Notes: generated by a model not told the origin, from the sequence alone. DNA of 64,000 nucleotides from Psychrobacter sp. M13 (GCF_030718935.1 NZ_CP132194.1:1798001-1862000), one strand, 5' to 3'; positions 9,250 to 17,706 are shown, counted from the first letter of the stretch. Numbers and translations are program-made.

Positions 9250-10674
9250 ATGACTCCAGTTGCCCCACCTAACACTCTTACTCCTATTGATACTCGCTAT
9301 AAGCGTATCATTGCTATTGCTGTGCCTGTGATGTTGGCTAATTTGGCAGTGCCCCTGCAAAGTGTGATTGATACGGCTATCGTTGGTAATATGAATGACG
9401 CAGCGAAGCTGGCTGGCATGGGTTTGGCTATTCAGTTACTGTCGCTATTACTGGTCAGCTTTAACTTTTTGCAATATGCTTCTTCGGGATTATCTGCGCA
9501 GGCACTCGGACAACTGGCGAACAGCAATTATGAAAACGATAATAAGAATAATGTAGAAAACTCTATAAAATCGCAATCTCCCCTATTACCTATTTTGCAG
9601 CGAGCGCTACTACTGGCTTTTGTTATTGGCATGGTATTGCTGCTGGCAAAGCCTTGGCTAATTGATTATGGCTTGCAAGCTTTATCAGCCAATCCTGCCA
9701 GTGGTCTGGCTGCCAAGACTTATTTAGATGTGCGTTTTTGGGGCGTCATCGCTGAATTAATGAACTTTGCCTTTATTGGCTGGTTTGCAGGGCAAGGCAA
9801 GACCCGCTATATGCTCTATCAACAAGGCTTTATCGCCTTTGCTAATATTACTTTGACCTTGTTTTTTGTTTATGGTCTACAGATGGACTTGGTCGGTGTG
9901 GCATTAGGCACCACTATTGCGTTTTGGCTGGGTGTCGTATTAGCGTTATGGCTCAGTCGCCAACATTTAAGCATCAATTGGCAAGCCTTGTTCTCTATTG
10001 ATCCAAAGCAGTTTACTCGCTTTAAAATGCTTAGGCTATTTATGCTGAATAAAGATATCTTTATTCGTACGCTGATCTTAACATTGAGCTTCGCTTGGAT
10101 GACTCGCCTGTCAGCGCAGAGTGGTGATTTAGTGCTGGCGGCGAATGCTATTTTATTACAGATACTGAGTATCTCAGCTTTTGCATTAGACGGCGTAGCG
10201 GTATCTGCTGAAACCTTGACCGGTCAAGCAGCAGGTCGCCGTGATTGGAAGCGTTTTGCTATCATCGTCAAACGCACAGGTATCGTCAGCTATGGACTTG
10301 CTCTAGTGCTCAGCTTGATTTGGTGGGCTGCAGCACCTAGTTATTTGACAATGATGACTAATATTAGTGAGGTCTTTGATTTGGCGAACACCTATAAAAA
10401 TTACGCTATTTTATTACCGCTGATAGGCGTTGGCGCATATTGGATGGATGGGATATTTTTTGGTTTGACCGCAGGCAGTGTCATTCGCAATGCGGCTATC
10501 ATATGGGCGGCTATCTTTTTTCCGATTAGCTGGCTGCTTTATCAGCGTTATGATATGACCGGTATTTGGCTCAGTGTCTGGTGTATTTTGATCTTGCGCA
10601 TGCTAGTGCTTGGGGTATATCTATATCGAGCACAGCGCACAGGCAGCTATGAGATTTTGCAGCCTGACCAATAA
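9250..10674 (+). CDS. MATE family efflux transporter (DinF-like)
   Basis: Inner-membrane cation-coupled multidrug exporter of 474 residues and about 12 helices. The first MATE repeat begins at RYKRIIAIAVPVMLANLAVPLQSVIDTAIVG, a strong family signature. The second half carries ALDGVAVSAETLTGQAAGRRD, typical of the DinF branch. The ATG at 9250 is chosen because the longer frame from 9172 starts inside the secF terminator and adds an unrelated Cys/Phe-rich stretch. An Asn-rich insert (NYENDNKNNVENS) lies in a cytoplasmic loop. The substrate cannot be read from the sequence. Confidence 0.9.
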   Translation: MTPVAPPNTLTPIDTRYKRIIAIAVPVMLANLAVPLQSVIDTAIVGNMNDAAKLAGMGLAIQLLSLLLVSFNFLQYASSGLSAQALGQLANSNYENDNKNNVENSIKSQSPLLPILQRALLLAFVIGMVLLLAKPWLIDYGLQALSANPASGLAAKTYLDVRFWGVIAELMNFAFIGWFAGQGKTRYMLYQQGFIAFANITLTLFFVYGLQMDLVGVALGTTIAFWLGVVLALWLSRQHLSINWQALFSIDPKQFTRFKMLRLFMLNKDIFIRTLILTLSFAWMTRLSAQSGDLVLAANAILLQILSISAFALDGVAVSAETLTGQAAGRRDWKRFAIIVKRTGIVSYGLALVLSLIWWAAAPSYLTMMTNISEVFDLANTYKNYAILLPLIGVGAYWMDGIFFGLTAGSVIRNAAIIWAAIFFPISWLLYQRYDMTGIWLSVWCILILRMLVLGVYLYRAQRTGSYEILQPDQ

Positions 10675-10794
10675 TGGCTGTGCCATTCCTCATAAAAATT
10701 GAGAGTAAAGCTAAGCAAAGATGTCATGAAAATAGCAAATTTTCGGCTTAGATAAAATAATAAGTATATAGAACGCTAAAACCTAGGATATCAA

Positions 10795-11514
10795 GTGGAA
10801 ACCTATTCGCAAGTACAATTACAGACGACTCAATGGGCACAAGGCTTCAAAAAAAGCATTCCTGTCGCCATGGGATACCTACCAGCTGGCATCGCATTTG
10901 GCGTGTTGGCGCAAGTGGCAGGCGTGCCTATATGGGCGACGATTATGCTTAGCATAGTTTTGTATGCAGGAGCCGCGCAATATGCTTGTTTGCCGATGCT
11001 GAGTGCGGGCTTACCTGTGGGAAGTATGGCGACTAATATTGCTGCTATTAATCTGCGTCATGTGTTCTATGCCGTGCCTTTATTACAAACCATGCCGACG
11101 CAAAAGCTCGCTAAGACTTACTGCTTATTTGCTCTCACCGATGAGACCTTTTCGGTGATGACCAGCTTGCCTGTCAACGAGCGCCGAGCGCTTATGTTGC
11201 CGATTAGTCTATTTAATCAAAGCTGGTGGGTACTGGCAAGTGCAATTGGGGTAATGATAGGTAGCGCATTGAATGATCTAGTGCCGAATTTGGACTTTGC
11301 TTTAGTATGTCTATTTGCCATTTTGGCTTATGAGCAATTTAAAATGATTAAACGATATTTCCCAATTATCATAGCCGTTATTAGCTTAGCTATCGCCTCC
11401 CTATTTACCAGTGATTGGTTATTACTCGTGGCGATTGCTATCTGTATGGTAATGATTTTAGCACGTGGATTTTGGTTAAAAAAAGTGGCTAAAAAAGCGA
11501 GGACTAGCAAATGA
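10795..11514 (+). CDS. azlC: AzlC family branched-chain amino acid exporter, large subunit
   Basis: Large subunit of the two-component AzlCD exporter for branched-chain amino acids and analogues. The 239-residue protein has the family opening KKSIPVAMGYLPAGIAFGVLAQVAGVP, then MLSIVLYAGAAQYACL and NLRHVFYAVPLL, over several membrane helices. It starts with GTG at 10795 behind AGGA. Its last codons overlap azlD by four bases (ATGA), which shows translational coupling. Confidence 0.92.
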   Translation: METYSQVQLQTTQWAQGFKKSIPVAMGYLPAGIAFGVLAQVAGVPIWATIMLSIVLYAGAAQYACLPMLSAGLPVGSMATNIAAINLRHVFYAVPLLQTMPTQKLAKTYCLFALTDETFSVMTSLPVNERRALMLPISLFNQSWWVLASAIGVMIGSALNDLVPNLDFALVCLFAILAYEQFKMIKRYFPIIIAVISLAIASLFTSDWLLLVAIAICMVMILARGFWLKKVAKKARTSK

Positions 11515-11873
11515 CAAGTAGTTATTTAATCTTGGCAACTTTTGCGATGGCAGCTGTGACGTTTATTACTCGTGCAATACCTGCGCTGATACCTCAGAAG
11601 TTACTCGACAAGCCTTGGCTACATCGTCTTAACGAGAGCTTACCGTTATCGGTGATGGTCTTACTGATTCTAACCAGTATGAGTTATCTGGATTTAAATA
11701 TAACCACTCGCATTGATAGTCCAGAGTTACATTTATTATTATCACAAATAGGCGCTTTGGGATTGGTATTACTCGTCTATCATGTCAGCCGTCAGCTACT
11801 GGTCAGCATGGTCGTTGGTATCGCTGCATTAAATGGTTTGCTTTGGGTGTTTGAGCGGTTTTTGGGTAGCTGA
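11511..11873 (+). CDS. azlD: AzlD family branched-chain amino acid exporter, small subunit
   Basis: Small membrane partner of AzlC. The 120-residue protein has four predicted helices, with the family pattern FITRAIPALIPQKLLDKPWLHRLNESLPLSVMVLLIL near the N-terminus. The start overlaps the azlC stop. No clear terminator is visible immediately after the gene. Confidence 0.92.
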   Translation: MTSSYLILATFAMAAVTFITRAIPALIPQKLLDKPWLHRLNESLPLSVMVLLILTSMSYLDLNITTRIDSPELHLLLSQIGALGLVLLVYHVSRQLLVSMVVGIAALNGLLWVFERFLGS

Positions 11874-12233
11874 ACCATAAATAGCTTGAGATGTTGTATC
11901 AACCTTTTAATAAAGTATATTGAACGTATCCCGCTCTTCAACGCTACTTATATTTATAAGTGCTTCGGTAATGAGTTAGATTGATTCTATATTTGTATTT
12001 TCATCAATGCGTTGCTAATAGATTAGTTTATATAGATCAAAATATTAATTTAGCTATAAAATGAACGTAGCTATTATTAGTTAGCTGTTGGTAGCTTCAT
12101 CTAGCCTACGATCTAAACATAAAAATAGCAAAGCTTTAGAATTGCTAAAGGTTTGGGCTTCTATATTTCAATAAAACTCTTTTGAGTTAATAGTTTTAAA
12201 TAAATAACAATATTTGGAGTAGTGCAAATACTA
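11874..12233. other. AT-rich intergenic region
   Basis: No gene found. A short inverted repeat, CTTTAG-AATTG-CTAAAG, lies near 12135-12151 without a T tract. The sequence becomes markedly AT-rich toward the next gene. Confidence 0.4.
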
Positions 12234-12842
12234 ATGTCTATTTTGACTGAAAAAGTAATCGAAGACCTATGGTTAAATGAGAAATCTATCGCATATCTCG
12301 TTTGCAACGATATAAGTTATTGGATCTTAGATTGTAAATATCATTATCAACTAGACGAAGAGATTGAAGCAAAAGCTTTACTTGATAAAGGTTACATCAC
12401 CTTGGAACTCTTTAATAACGGTTTAAAAAACTCAAGAGGTGGTATATCCAAGTTAAATAAGAAAAATTTCAATCAGTATTTGGCATTAGAAGAAACAATA
12501 ATTTTAGAAAAATCCGATTTAAATGAAATTATTCGTCATGACTTTTCTTCAAAGAATCTAAATTATATTTATTCTAAGCTTGAATATGGTTTATCTTATA
12601 ATAACGTGATTGAAGACGATCTTTTCCATGACATTAATAAAATAAAATCACGACTTCCAAGATACTATATCAATTTTGATCGTCAAATATATTTACATAC
12701 GGACTATGATTTGAGTCCTGAAAGTTCGGTTTCTTACGATAATTGGTTAGCAACAAATGGAGACTTTAGCTATTACATTTCAGATAGAGATGTCTACTGG
12801 ATTTTAGATAAACAAAACTTTTGGAAGGCTATGTACTTATAA
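12234..12842 (+). CDS. AT-rich orphan protein of unknown function with a repeated YWILD motif
   Basis: Not recognised. It is about 202 residues from ATG 12234; a GTG at 12222 is possible, but TTTGGAG sits very close to it. The protein is acidic and rich in Tyr, Asn, Asp and Ile, with no signal peptide or membrane helix. The motif YWILD occurs near the N-terminus (DISYWILDCKYHY) and again near the C-terminus (DVYWILDKQNFW), with an aromatic residue following in both. The coding sequence is visibly more AT-rich than its neighbours and lies beside a REP-like repeat and an insertion sequence, so acquisition by transfer is plausible. An immunity or antitoxin-like role is only a guess from size and context. 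Confidence 0.7.
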   Translation: MSILTEKVIEDLWLNEKSIAYLVCNDISYWILDCKYHYQLDEEIEAKALLDKGYITLELFNNGLKNSRGGISKLNKKNFNQYLALEETIILEKSDLNEIIRHDFSSKNLNYIYSKLEYGLSYNNVIEDDLFHDINKIKSRLPRYYINFDRQIYLHTDYDLSPESSVSYDNWLATNGDFSYYISDRDVYWILDKQNFWKAMYL

Positions 12843-12920
12843 CTTATTTAATCAATTTAATAAAATATTATTTACAACAGTAAGCATAAAATATTTTGTC
12901 AAATTCTCGCAGACAAGACG

Positions 12921-12982
12921 TAACCCACTGTTGAATGTTTGAATTATAGATTTGGTGGGTTAAGCTATCGCTAACCCACCCT
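12921..12982. repeat. REP-like palindrome cluster, target of the IS110 insertion
   Basis: Three related arms are present: TAACCCAC (12921-12928), GGTGGGTTA (12954-12962) and TAACCCACC (12972-12980). The middle arm can pair with either neighbour. The second and third form a 9-bp stem with a 9-base loop. The original right continuation after CC is CT-ACG, now found at 14177-14181 beyond the insertion sequence. The pre-insertion repeat therefore read TAACCCACCCTACG, as in widespread REP-like elements. It may also act as the 3' stem-loop of the orphan gene. Confidence 0.75.
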
Positions 12983-12984
12983 TG

Positions 12985-12990
12985 TATGAT
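12985..12990 (+). promoter_or_regulatory. -10 half of a circle-junction promoter at the IS left end
   Basis: TATGAT lies a few bases inside the left end, about 7 bases before the predicted start of the bridge RNA. In the integrated state the bases 17 bp upstream (12962-12967) do not resemble a -35 box. In an excised circle the right end would supply TTGCTT at a spacing of 17 bp. Confidence 0.6.
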
Positions 12991-12994
12991 AAAA

Positions 12995-13165
12995 AGTGCC
13001 ACTATTAGCGTACACTAATGGAGGCACTGTCGGCATAGAGTTGAACCCAGCCTTAGGTTTAAAACCTGTAACGTAGATAAAGCCTATGCCGACAATCCAT
13101 AACACACATCTCGAATGGTATCCTAGGCACACAGTCGTGTAGCCCGAATCTACAAGGTTTAAGAG
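12995..13165 (+). ncRNA. IS110 bridge RNA (target- and donor-binding loops readable)
   Basis: The order of parts matches bridge RNAs. First is a 5' hairpin, AGTGCC (12995-13000) with GGCACT (13023-13028), with an inner ATTAG/CTAAT. Next is a target-binding loop closed by a perfect 11-bp stem (13028-13038 with 13084-13094). It contains a left guide AACCCAGCCT (13044-13053) and a right guide CGTAG (13072-13076). Then comes a donor-binding region with ATGGTATC (13115-13122), a hairpin GGCACAC/GTGT-A-GCC (13126-13144) and TACAAGG (13151-13157). The left target guide matches the left flank in 9 of 10 bases, and the right guide complements the right flank CTACG. Exact RNA ends are estimated. The family mechanism is established; this assignment is by eye. 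Confidence 0.85.
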
Positions 13166-13169
13166 TACT

Positions 13170-14147
13170 ATGGATCATACTTATTATATTGGCATTGACA
13201 TCTCATGCAAGAGCTTTGATGCCGCTTTATACATCGACAACACCCACTATCAACATTTAAGCTTTGATAACACTGCCCAAGGCTTTGATTCGCTACTATC
13301 GTGGCTCGACAAAGCGCCCTCAGATTTGCGCTTTCTGATGGAAGCGACTAACGTTTATTGGGAACCACTGGCATATTACCTAAACGCTAAAGGTATTACC
13401 GTTAGTGTGATCAACCCTAAATGCATTAAAGGCTATGCGAGCAGTCTTAACATTCGTAGCAAGAGTGACATCGTTGATGCTAAGCTTATTGCTCGCTATT
13501 GTGCCAAAGAGCAGCCACAAGCGTGGCTACCCCCTAAAGAAGCAGAGCGAGGCTTGCTGCTAAAGCTACGTCAGCTTGAGCATTTAAAGTGCCAGCATCA
13601 ATCTGAACAGGTGCGTAAAACTATGCTTAGAGACTGTGATGCTATAGCATCCTGTCAGCGAACACTTGACTTTCTAGCATCTGAAATCACTTTGATTCAA
13701 GCGACTATAGATGAGCTTATTGCCTCTGATGAGACGCTCAAACGTAATGCCAAGCTTCTAGCCTCTATACCCGCTGTTGGCAGGCTCACTGTGCCTTGGC
13801 TACTTGCCTATCTAGGCGATGGGTCTAAGTTCAAAAAGGCAAAACAAGCGACAAGCTTTGCAGGTCTCACTCCTATGATTCATCAGTCAGGAACCTCTGT
13901 TGAAAAGAAGCCTCGTATCTCTAAGATTGGTCATTCCGAAATTAGAAAGGTGCTGTATATGCCTGCTATGGGGTTCGCATTTGGCAAGTATAAAAATGGT
14001 GCTTATCAAAGCTTTGTCACTCGCTTAAACAGTCATGGCAAACCTAAGATGGTGGTGATCGTCGCTTTGATGCGAAAGATTCTATCCATCGCTCAAGCGG
14101 TTCTCAAAAACCAACAGCCTTTTAATGCTGCTTTACATAAAAATTGA
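13170..14147 (+). CDS. IS110-family transposase (RuvC-like DEDD plus serine domain)
   Basis: Bridge-RNA-guided recombinase of 325 residues. The N-terminal RuvC-like DEDD_Tnp domain has D10 (YYIGIDIS), E58 (RFLMEATNVYW), and D100 and D103 (SKSDIVDAKLIARY). A coiled-coil linker runs from about 125 to 195. The C-terminal Transposase_20 domain has LASIPAVG, FAGLTPMIHQSGTS with the likely nucleophile S240, and RISKIGHSEIRKVLYMPAM. These positions are close to those I recall for IS621. There are no frameshifts or stops, so the enzyme looks functional. The right donor guide of the bridge RNA ends 12 bases before the start codon and overlaps the weak ribosome site. Confidence 0.96.
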   Translation: MDHTYYIGIDISCKSFDAALYIDNTHYQHLSFDNTAQGFDSLLSWLDKAPSDLRFLMEATNVYWEPLAYYLNAKGITVSVINPKCIKGYASSLNIRSKSDIVDAKLIARYCAKEQPQAWLPPKEAERGLLLKLRQLEHLKCQHQSEQVRKTMLRDCDAIASCQRTLDFLASEITLIQATIDELIASDETLKRNAKLLASIPAVGRLTVPWLLAYLGDGSKFKKAKQATSFAGLTPMIHQSGTSVEKKPRISKIGHSEIRKVLYMPAMGFAFGKYKNGAYQSFVTRLNSHGKPKMVVIVALMRKILSIAQAVLKNQQPFNAALHKN

Positions 14148-14157
14148 GCTTTTAAGC

Positions 14158-14163
14158 TTGCTT
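14158..14163 (+). promoter_or_regulatory. -35 half of a circle-junction promoter at the IS right end
   Basis: TTGCTT lies 15 bases before the right boundary. Adding the first two bases of the left end (TG) gives a 17-base spacer to TATGAT. It is oriented outward across the junction, so it would be active only when the ends are joined or when a suitable -10 lies in the flank. This is inference from spacing. Confidence 0.55.
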
Positions 14164-14195
14164 TTTCTCATGGTATCTACGCTTTACTCAAGGAC

Positions 14196-14275
14196 TAAGC
14201 TGAATTTGCCGAGGGTGAGCGAGGAAACAACGAAGCACAGCTTTTGCCGAGGGACGAGGCGTGAAGCTAAATATT
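14196..14275. repeat. Imperfect direct repeat downstream of the insertion sequence
   Basis: TTTGCCGAGGG occurs at 14205-14215 and 14243-14253. Each copy is preceded by AGCT and followed by a GAGCGAG- or ACGAGG-like stretch ending in GAAGC. It lies outside the element boundary at 14178, so it belongs to the chromosome next to the REP-like site. No function is evident. Confidence 0.5.
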
Positions 14276-14352
14276 AAAGAACGATAACCCAAGCCCCGCA
14301 TATTTCACGACTATTAAAGAACTCAAATCTAGAGGCCATTCTTTTAAAACAC

Positions 14353-14387
14353 AAAAAAGCTGGACTCACATAGAATCCAGCTTTTTT
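14353..14387. terminator. Bidirectional terminator between the IS region and purF
   Basis: A perfect 12-bp stem, AAAAAAGCTGGA (14353-14364) and TCCAGCTTTTTT (14376-14387), with an 11-base loop and T tracts in both directions. It lies just past the purF stop and should end the pyrD-cvpA-purF transcript as well as rightward transcription from the element. Confidence 0.9.
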
Positions 14388-14415
14388 TATTATCAAAACT
14401 TTTATATCTAAACGC

Positions 14416-15951
14416 TTAGATCTCTTCAACACCCATCATATCGACTGGGGTGTCCGCGACTATTTGCATGCCCTTCTTGCCTGTTTTAGCCGTTTCACTA
14501 CGCTGCTCTTGCAAATGATCAAGGTACGCTTCGTTGATCTGACCTGTGATATAACAGCCATTAAATACGGCACAATCAAAGCCTTCAACACGGCTATGCT
14601 TGGTATCTTTTACCGCATCGATCAAGTCATCTAAATCCTGAAAGATTAAGCGATCAGCACCGATAATTTTACGGACTTCCTCGACGCTATGACCTGAAGC
14701 AATCAGCTCACTACGTACAGGCATATCAATACCGTAGACGTTAGGATATTTAACAGGTGGCGCGGCACTAGCGAAGAATACCTTTCGCGCGCCCGCGTCA
14801 CGGGCCATCTGAATAATCTCATAACAAGTCGTGCCACGGACGATTGAATCATCGACTAGCAAGACGTTTTTACCTTTGAACTCTAATGGCACAGCACTCA
14901 GCTTTTGACGCACTGACTTTTTGCGCTGCTGCTGACCTGGCATGATAAAGGTACGTCCGATATAGCGGTTTTTCATAAAGCCTTCGCGGTACTTAATATT
15001 CATCTGTAGCGCCAGCTCCATCGCTGAGGTGCGCGAGGTATCAGGAATAGGAATGACCACATCGATATCGTGATCCTCGCCCCACTCTTTCATGATCTTT
15101 TGTCCTAGTTTTTCACCCATGCGCAGACGTGATTTATAGACAGAGATATTATCCATGATCGAGTCTGGACGAGCAAAATACACATATTCAAAGATACACG
15201 GTGTGTACTCTTGCTGCTCAACACACTGATGGGTATGCAGCTGATGATTTAGATCAATGAAGATTGCCTCACCTGGCTTGACGTCACGGATGATAGTATA
15301 GCCACAACCTGTCAGGGCTACCGACTCAGAGGCGACCATATATTCTGTACCACCATTCGCGGCTAAGCGCTCACCAAAGATTAGCGGACGAATACCATTA
15401 GGATCACGAAACGCTAATAAACCATGACCCGTAATGAGGGCTACTACCCCATAAGCGCCTTCGATACGGCTATAGACAGCGGTCACTGCTGAAAAAATAT
15501 CCACAGCGGTTGGATGAGTTTTATCTAAATTTTGCATCTCATGAGCCAAGACATTCAATAAAACTTCAGAGTCTGAATCGGTATTAAGATGACGACGGTC
15601 TTCTACATATAGTGATTTGGCAAGGCTCTCAGCATTAGTTAAGTTGCCATTGTGCGCCAAAGTGATACCGTATGGAGAATTAACATAGAACGGCTGCGCC
15701 TCGGCGCTGCTAGAGGTACCCGCAGTAGGATAGCGGACATGACCGATGCCAAATTTACCGACTAGCTTGATCATATGATGGTTCATAAACACATCGCGAA
15801 CCATGCCATTTTCTTTACGTAAATACAAGCGGCCATCTTGCAGCGTCACAATACCTGCTGCATCTTGCCCACGGTGCTGTAGCATCGTGAGGGCATCATA
15901 AAGAACTTGGTTAACGGGTTCATGAGCGGCAACGCCGACAACTCCACACAT
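14416..15951 (-). CDS. purF: Amidophosphoribosyltransferase
   Basis: First committed enzyme of purine synthesis: PRPP plus glutamine gives 5-phosphoribosylamine. The 511-residue protein begins [13 protein letters not shown], so Cys2 becomes the N-terminal nucleophile of the glutaminase domain after Met removal. [21 protein letters not shown] and [10 protein letters not shown] follow. The C-terminal phosphoribosyltransferase domain has the PRPP loop [13 protein letters not shown]. It is the last gene of pyrD-cvpA-purF. cvpA directly upstream is the same arrangement as in enterobacteria. Confidence 0.97.
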   Translation of the reverse strand: MCGVVGVAAHEPVNQVLYDALTMLQHRGQDAAGIVTLQDGRLYLRKENGMVRDVFMNHHMIKLVGKFGIGHVRYPTAGTSSSAEAQPFYVNSPYGITLAHNGNLTNAESLAKSLYVEDRRHLNTDSDSEVLLNVLAHEMQNLDKTHPTAVDIFSAVTAVYSRIEGAYGVVALITGHGLLAFRDPNGIRPLIFGERLAANGGTEYMVASESVALTGCGYTIIRDVKPGEAIFIDLNHQLHTHQCVEQQEYTPCIFEYVYFARPDSIMDNISVYKSRLRMGEKLGQKIMKEWGEDHDIDVVIPIPDTSRTSAMELALQMNIKYREGFMKNRYIGRTFIMPGQQQRKKSVRQKLSAVPLEFKGKNVLLVDDSIVRGTTCYEIIQMARDAGARKVFFASAAPPVKYPNVYGIDMPVRSELIASGHSVEEVRKIIGADRLIFQDLDDLIDAVKDTKHSRVEGFDCAVFNGCYITGQINEAYLDHLQEQRSETAKTGKKGMQIVADTPVDMMGVEEI

Positions 15952-16068
15952 AGGTATATCCTGTTTTAAGCAAATAGTGATAATGAGATAAAGCTAATCT
16001 AACACGGTTGAAGCGTAATAATAATGACTAACGTAATAATAGTAACTGGCAGTGTTTTAAAACGCTGT

Positions 16069-16566
16069 TTATGACTGATTGATCTGACCCCAAGCGGCAC
16101 CTAGCATATCTTTAGCCAGCTCTTTGCCCATCGGTGCATAGGGCAATAATTCAGGAGCAATCACTGAAGCTTGCCACTGCGGCATTTGTACTAATAGTGG
16201 CGCGCTGATACTGAGAATGACAAGGATAACTAGTACATTTTTGGCAGCGCCTAATACGCCGCCCGCCATCTTATCTACTACCCCTAAACGCAAAGTTTTG
16301 AGCGCACTTGAGAATACAAAGGCGAGCAGATGCATGATGGCTAATATAGAAATCACTACGACTAAAAAAGCTAGAGCGGTTTGTAATACGGGGTTTTCAA
16401 CGATAGCGGATAGCTGCGGGGCAATATAGCTTGCCAGACGAGTCGCCGCAATCAAAGCAATAAACCAGCCCGCTAGACCAACGGCTGTCTTAATCAAACC
16501 GACTTGAAAGCCGCGCCATAAGCCAATTAACACCACTACGGCAATGACAATATCTATGCCACTCAT
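16069..16566 (-). CDS. cvpA: CvpA family inner-membrane protein
   Basis: Membrane protein of 165 residues with four helices. It begins MSGIDIVIAVVVLIGLWRGFQVGLIKTAVGLAGWFIALIAA, the family signature; the Gly/Trp-Arg-Gly-Phe turn is conserved. E. coli CvpA was named for colicin V production and is linked to envelope stress tolerance; the molecular function is not settled. It sits between pyrD (30-base gap) and purF (117-base gap), so it is likely co-transcribed with nucleotide synthesis genes. Confidence 0.93.
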   Translation of the reverse strand: MSGIDIVIAVVVLIGLWRGFQVGLIKTAVGLAGWFIALIAATRLASYIAPQLSAIVENPVLQTALAFLVVVISILAIMHLLAFVFSSALKTLRLGVVDKMAGGVLGAAKNVLVILVILSISAPLLVQMPQWQASVIAPELLPYAPMGKELAKDMLGAAWGQINQS

Positions 16567-16596
16567 AAACAGCGTCCTATTATTTTGACTACTTCA

Positions 16597-17706
16597 TTAC
16601 TGTTCATTTGGTTTCATGTCCACTGCATCACTATCTATCATATTACCGGCTTTTTTGTCATCATCTATTGCATCGCTATCCATCGCATCGTAATAGCCAC
16701 CGATAGCCTGAATACAGGATTGCACTAGACCTGGACCTCGATAGATAAGCCCCGTATAAAGCTGTACTAATTCTGCGCCCGCTTTTATTTTTTTAACCGC
16801 TTTGTCGCCACTATCAATACCACCAACCCCAATTAGTGCAACTTTATCACCCAACTGATCGGAGAACTGTTGCAATATTTGGGTACTAGTATGACTGACA
16901 GGACGCCCTGATAGACCGCCCATTTGATCACCGTCGCGCAGATCTTCCACCCCTATACGGCTCAAAGTGGTATTAGTGGCTATAAGTCCATCAATCTCAA
17001 AGTCTAATAGCTGCTGGGAGATATAATCAACTTGTTCAGGCTCTAGATCAGGTGCGACTTTTAGCACCAGCGGCACATAAAAGCCGTACTCAGTTGCCAG
17101 CTGACTATGGCGGTTTTTGATATTGTCTAATAGATGAGTAAGTGCCTCTCCGCTTTGTAGATCGCGTAGATTCTCAGTATTAGGTGAGGAGATATTGACG
17201 GTAATATAGGAGGCGTGGGGATAGACGCGCTCTAAACAATACACGTAATCATCAGCCGCTTGCTCAACAGGCGTGCTCGCGTTTTTGCCAATGTTAATAC
17301 CTATATTGCCTTTATATTTGCAGTGTTTAACGTTTTCGATCAGATGCTCAACGCCATGATTATTAAAGCCCATACGGTTAATAATAGCATCGGCTTGCTT
17401 GAGTCGAAACAGGCGCGGCTTATCATTACCTAATTGCGGCTTTGGGGTGACTGTACCGACCTCAATAAAACCAAATCCTAACTCGGCAAGCGCATCAATA
17501 TAGTCACCATTTTTATCTAGCCCTGCTGCTAAGCCTACTGGATTATTAAACTGCAGACCCATACAAGTGGTCGGCTGCATGTGCTGACCATAAGCCAAGC
17601 CCAAAGCACGCGCTTTATGAGCTTTTTCAAGCAAAGCCAGCGTCATATCATGAGCGTTTTCAGGATCCATCTTAAATAATAACGGACGCAGTAAGGCGTA
17701 AGACAT
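16597..17706 (-). CDS. pyrD: Dihydroorotate dehydrogenase (quinone), class 2
   Basis: Oxidises dihydroorotate to orotate in pyrimidine synthesis and passes electrons to the quinone pool. The N-terminal membrane-associated helices ([30 protein letters not shown]) mark class 2. [39 protein letters not shown] and [11 protein letters not shown] carry FMN and catalytic residues. [35 protein letters not shown] closes the barrel. ATG 17706 is preferred over a TTG four codons upstream. The C-terminus has an extra acidic tail of about 29 residues ([14 protein letters not shown]...) beyond the family norm. Confidence 0.97.
   Translation of the reverse strand: MSYALLRPLLFKMDPENAHDMTLALLEKAHKARALGLAYGQHMQPTTCMGLQFNNPVGLAAGLDKNGDYIDALAELGFGFIEVGTVTPKPQLGNDKPRLFRLKQADAIINRMGFNNHGVEHLIENVKHCKYKGNIGINIGKNASTPVEQAADDYVYCLERVYPHASYITVNISSPNTENLRDLQSGEALTHLLDNIKNRHSQLATEYGFYVPLVLKVAPDLEPEQVDYISQQLLDFEIDGLIATNTTLSRIGVEDLRDGDQMGGLSGRPVSHTSTQILQQFSDQLGDKVALIGVGGIDSGDKAVKKIKAGAELVQLYTGLIYRGPGLVQSCIQAIGGYYDAMDSDAIDDDKKAGNMIDSDAVDMKPNEQ

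Larger units (their letters stand above)
12981..14178 (+). mobile_element. IS110-family (IS621-type) insertion sequence, apparently intact
   Basis: The element is bounded by a CT dinucleotide on both sides (12981-12982 and 14177-14178), the core sequence known for IS621. It has no terminal inverted repeats, as expected for the family. It consists of a left end of about 185 bases containing a structured RNA, a 325-codon transposase and a right end of about 30 bases. The ends were placed by matching the RNA's donor guides: ATGGTATC at 13115-13122 equals 14170-14177, and TACAAG at 13151-13156 is complementary to 12981-12986. All four DEDD residues and the catalytic Ser are present. One CT belongs to the element and one to the target. 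Confidence 0.88.
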
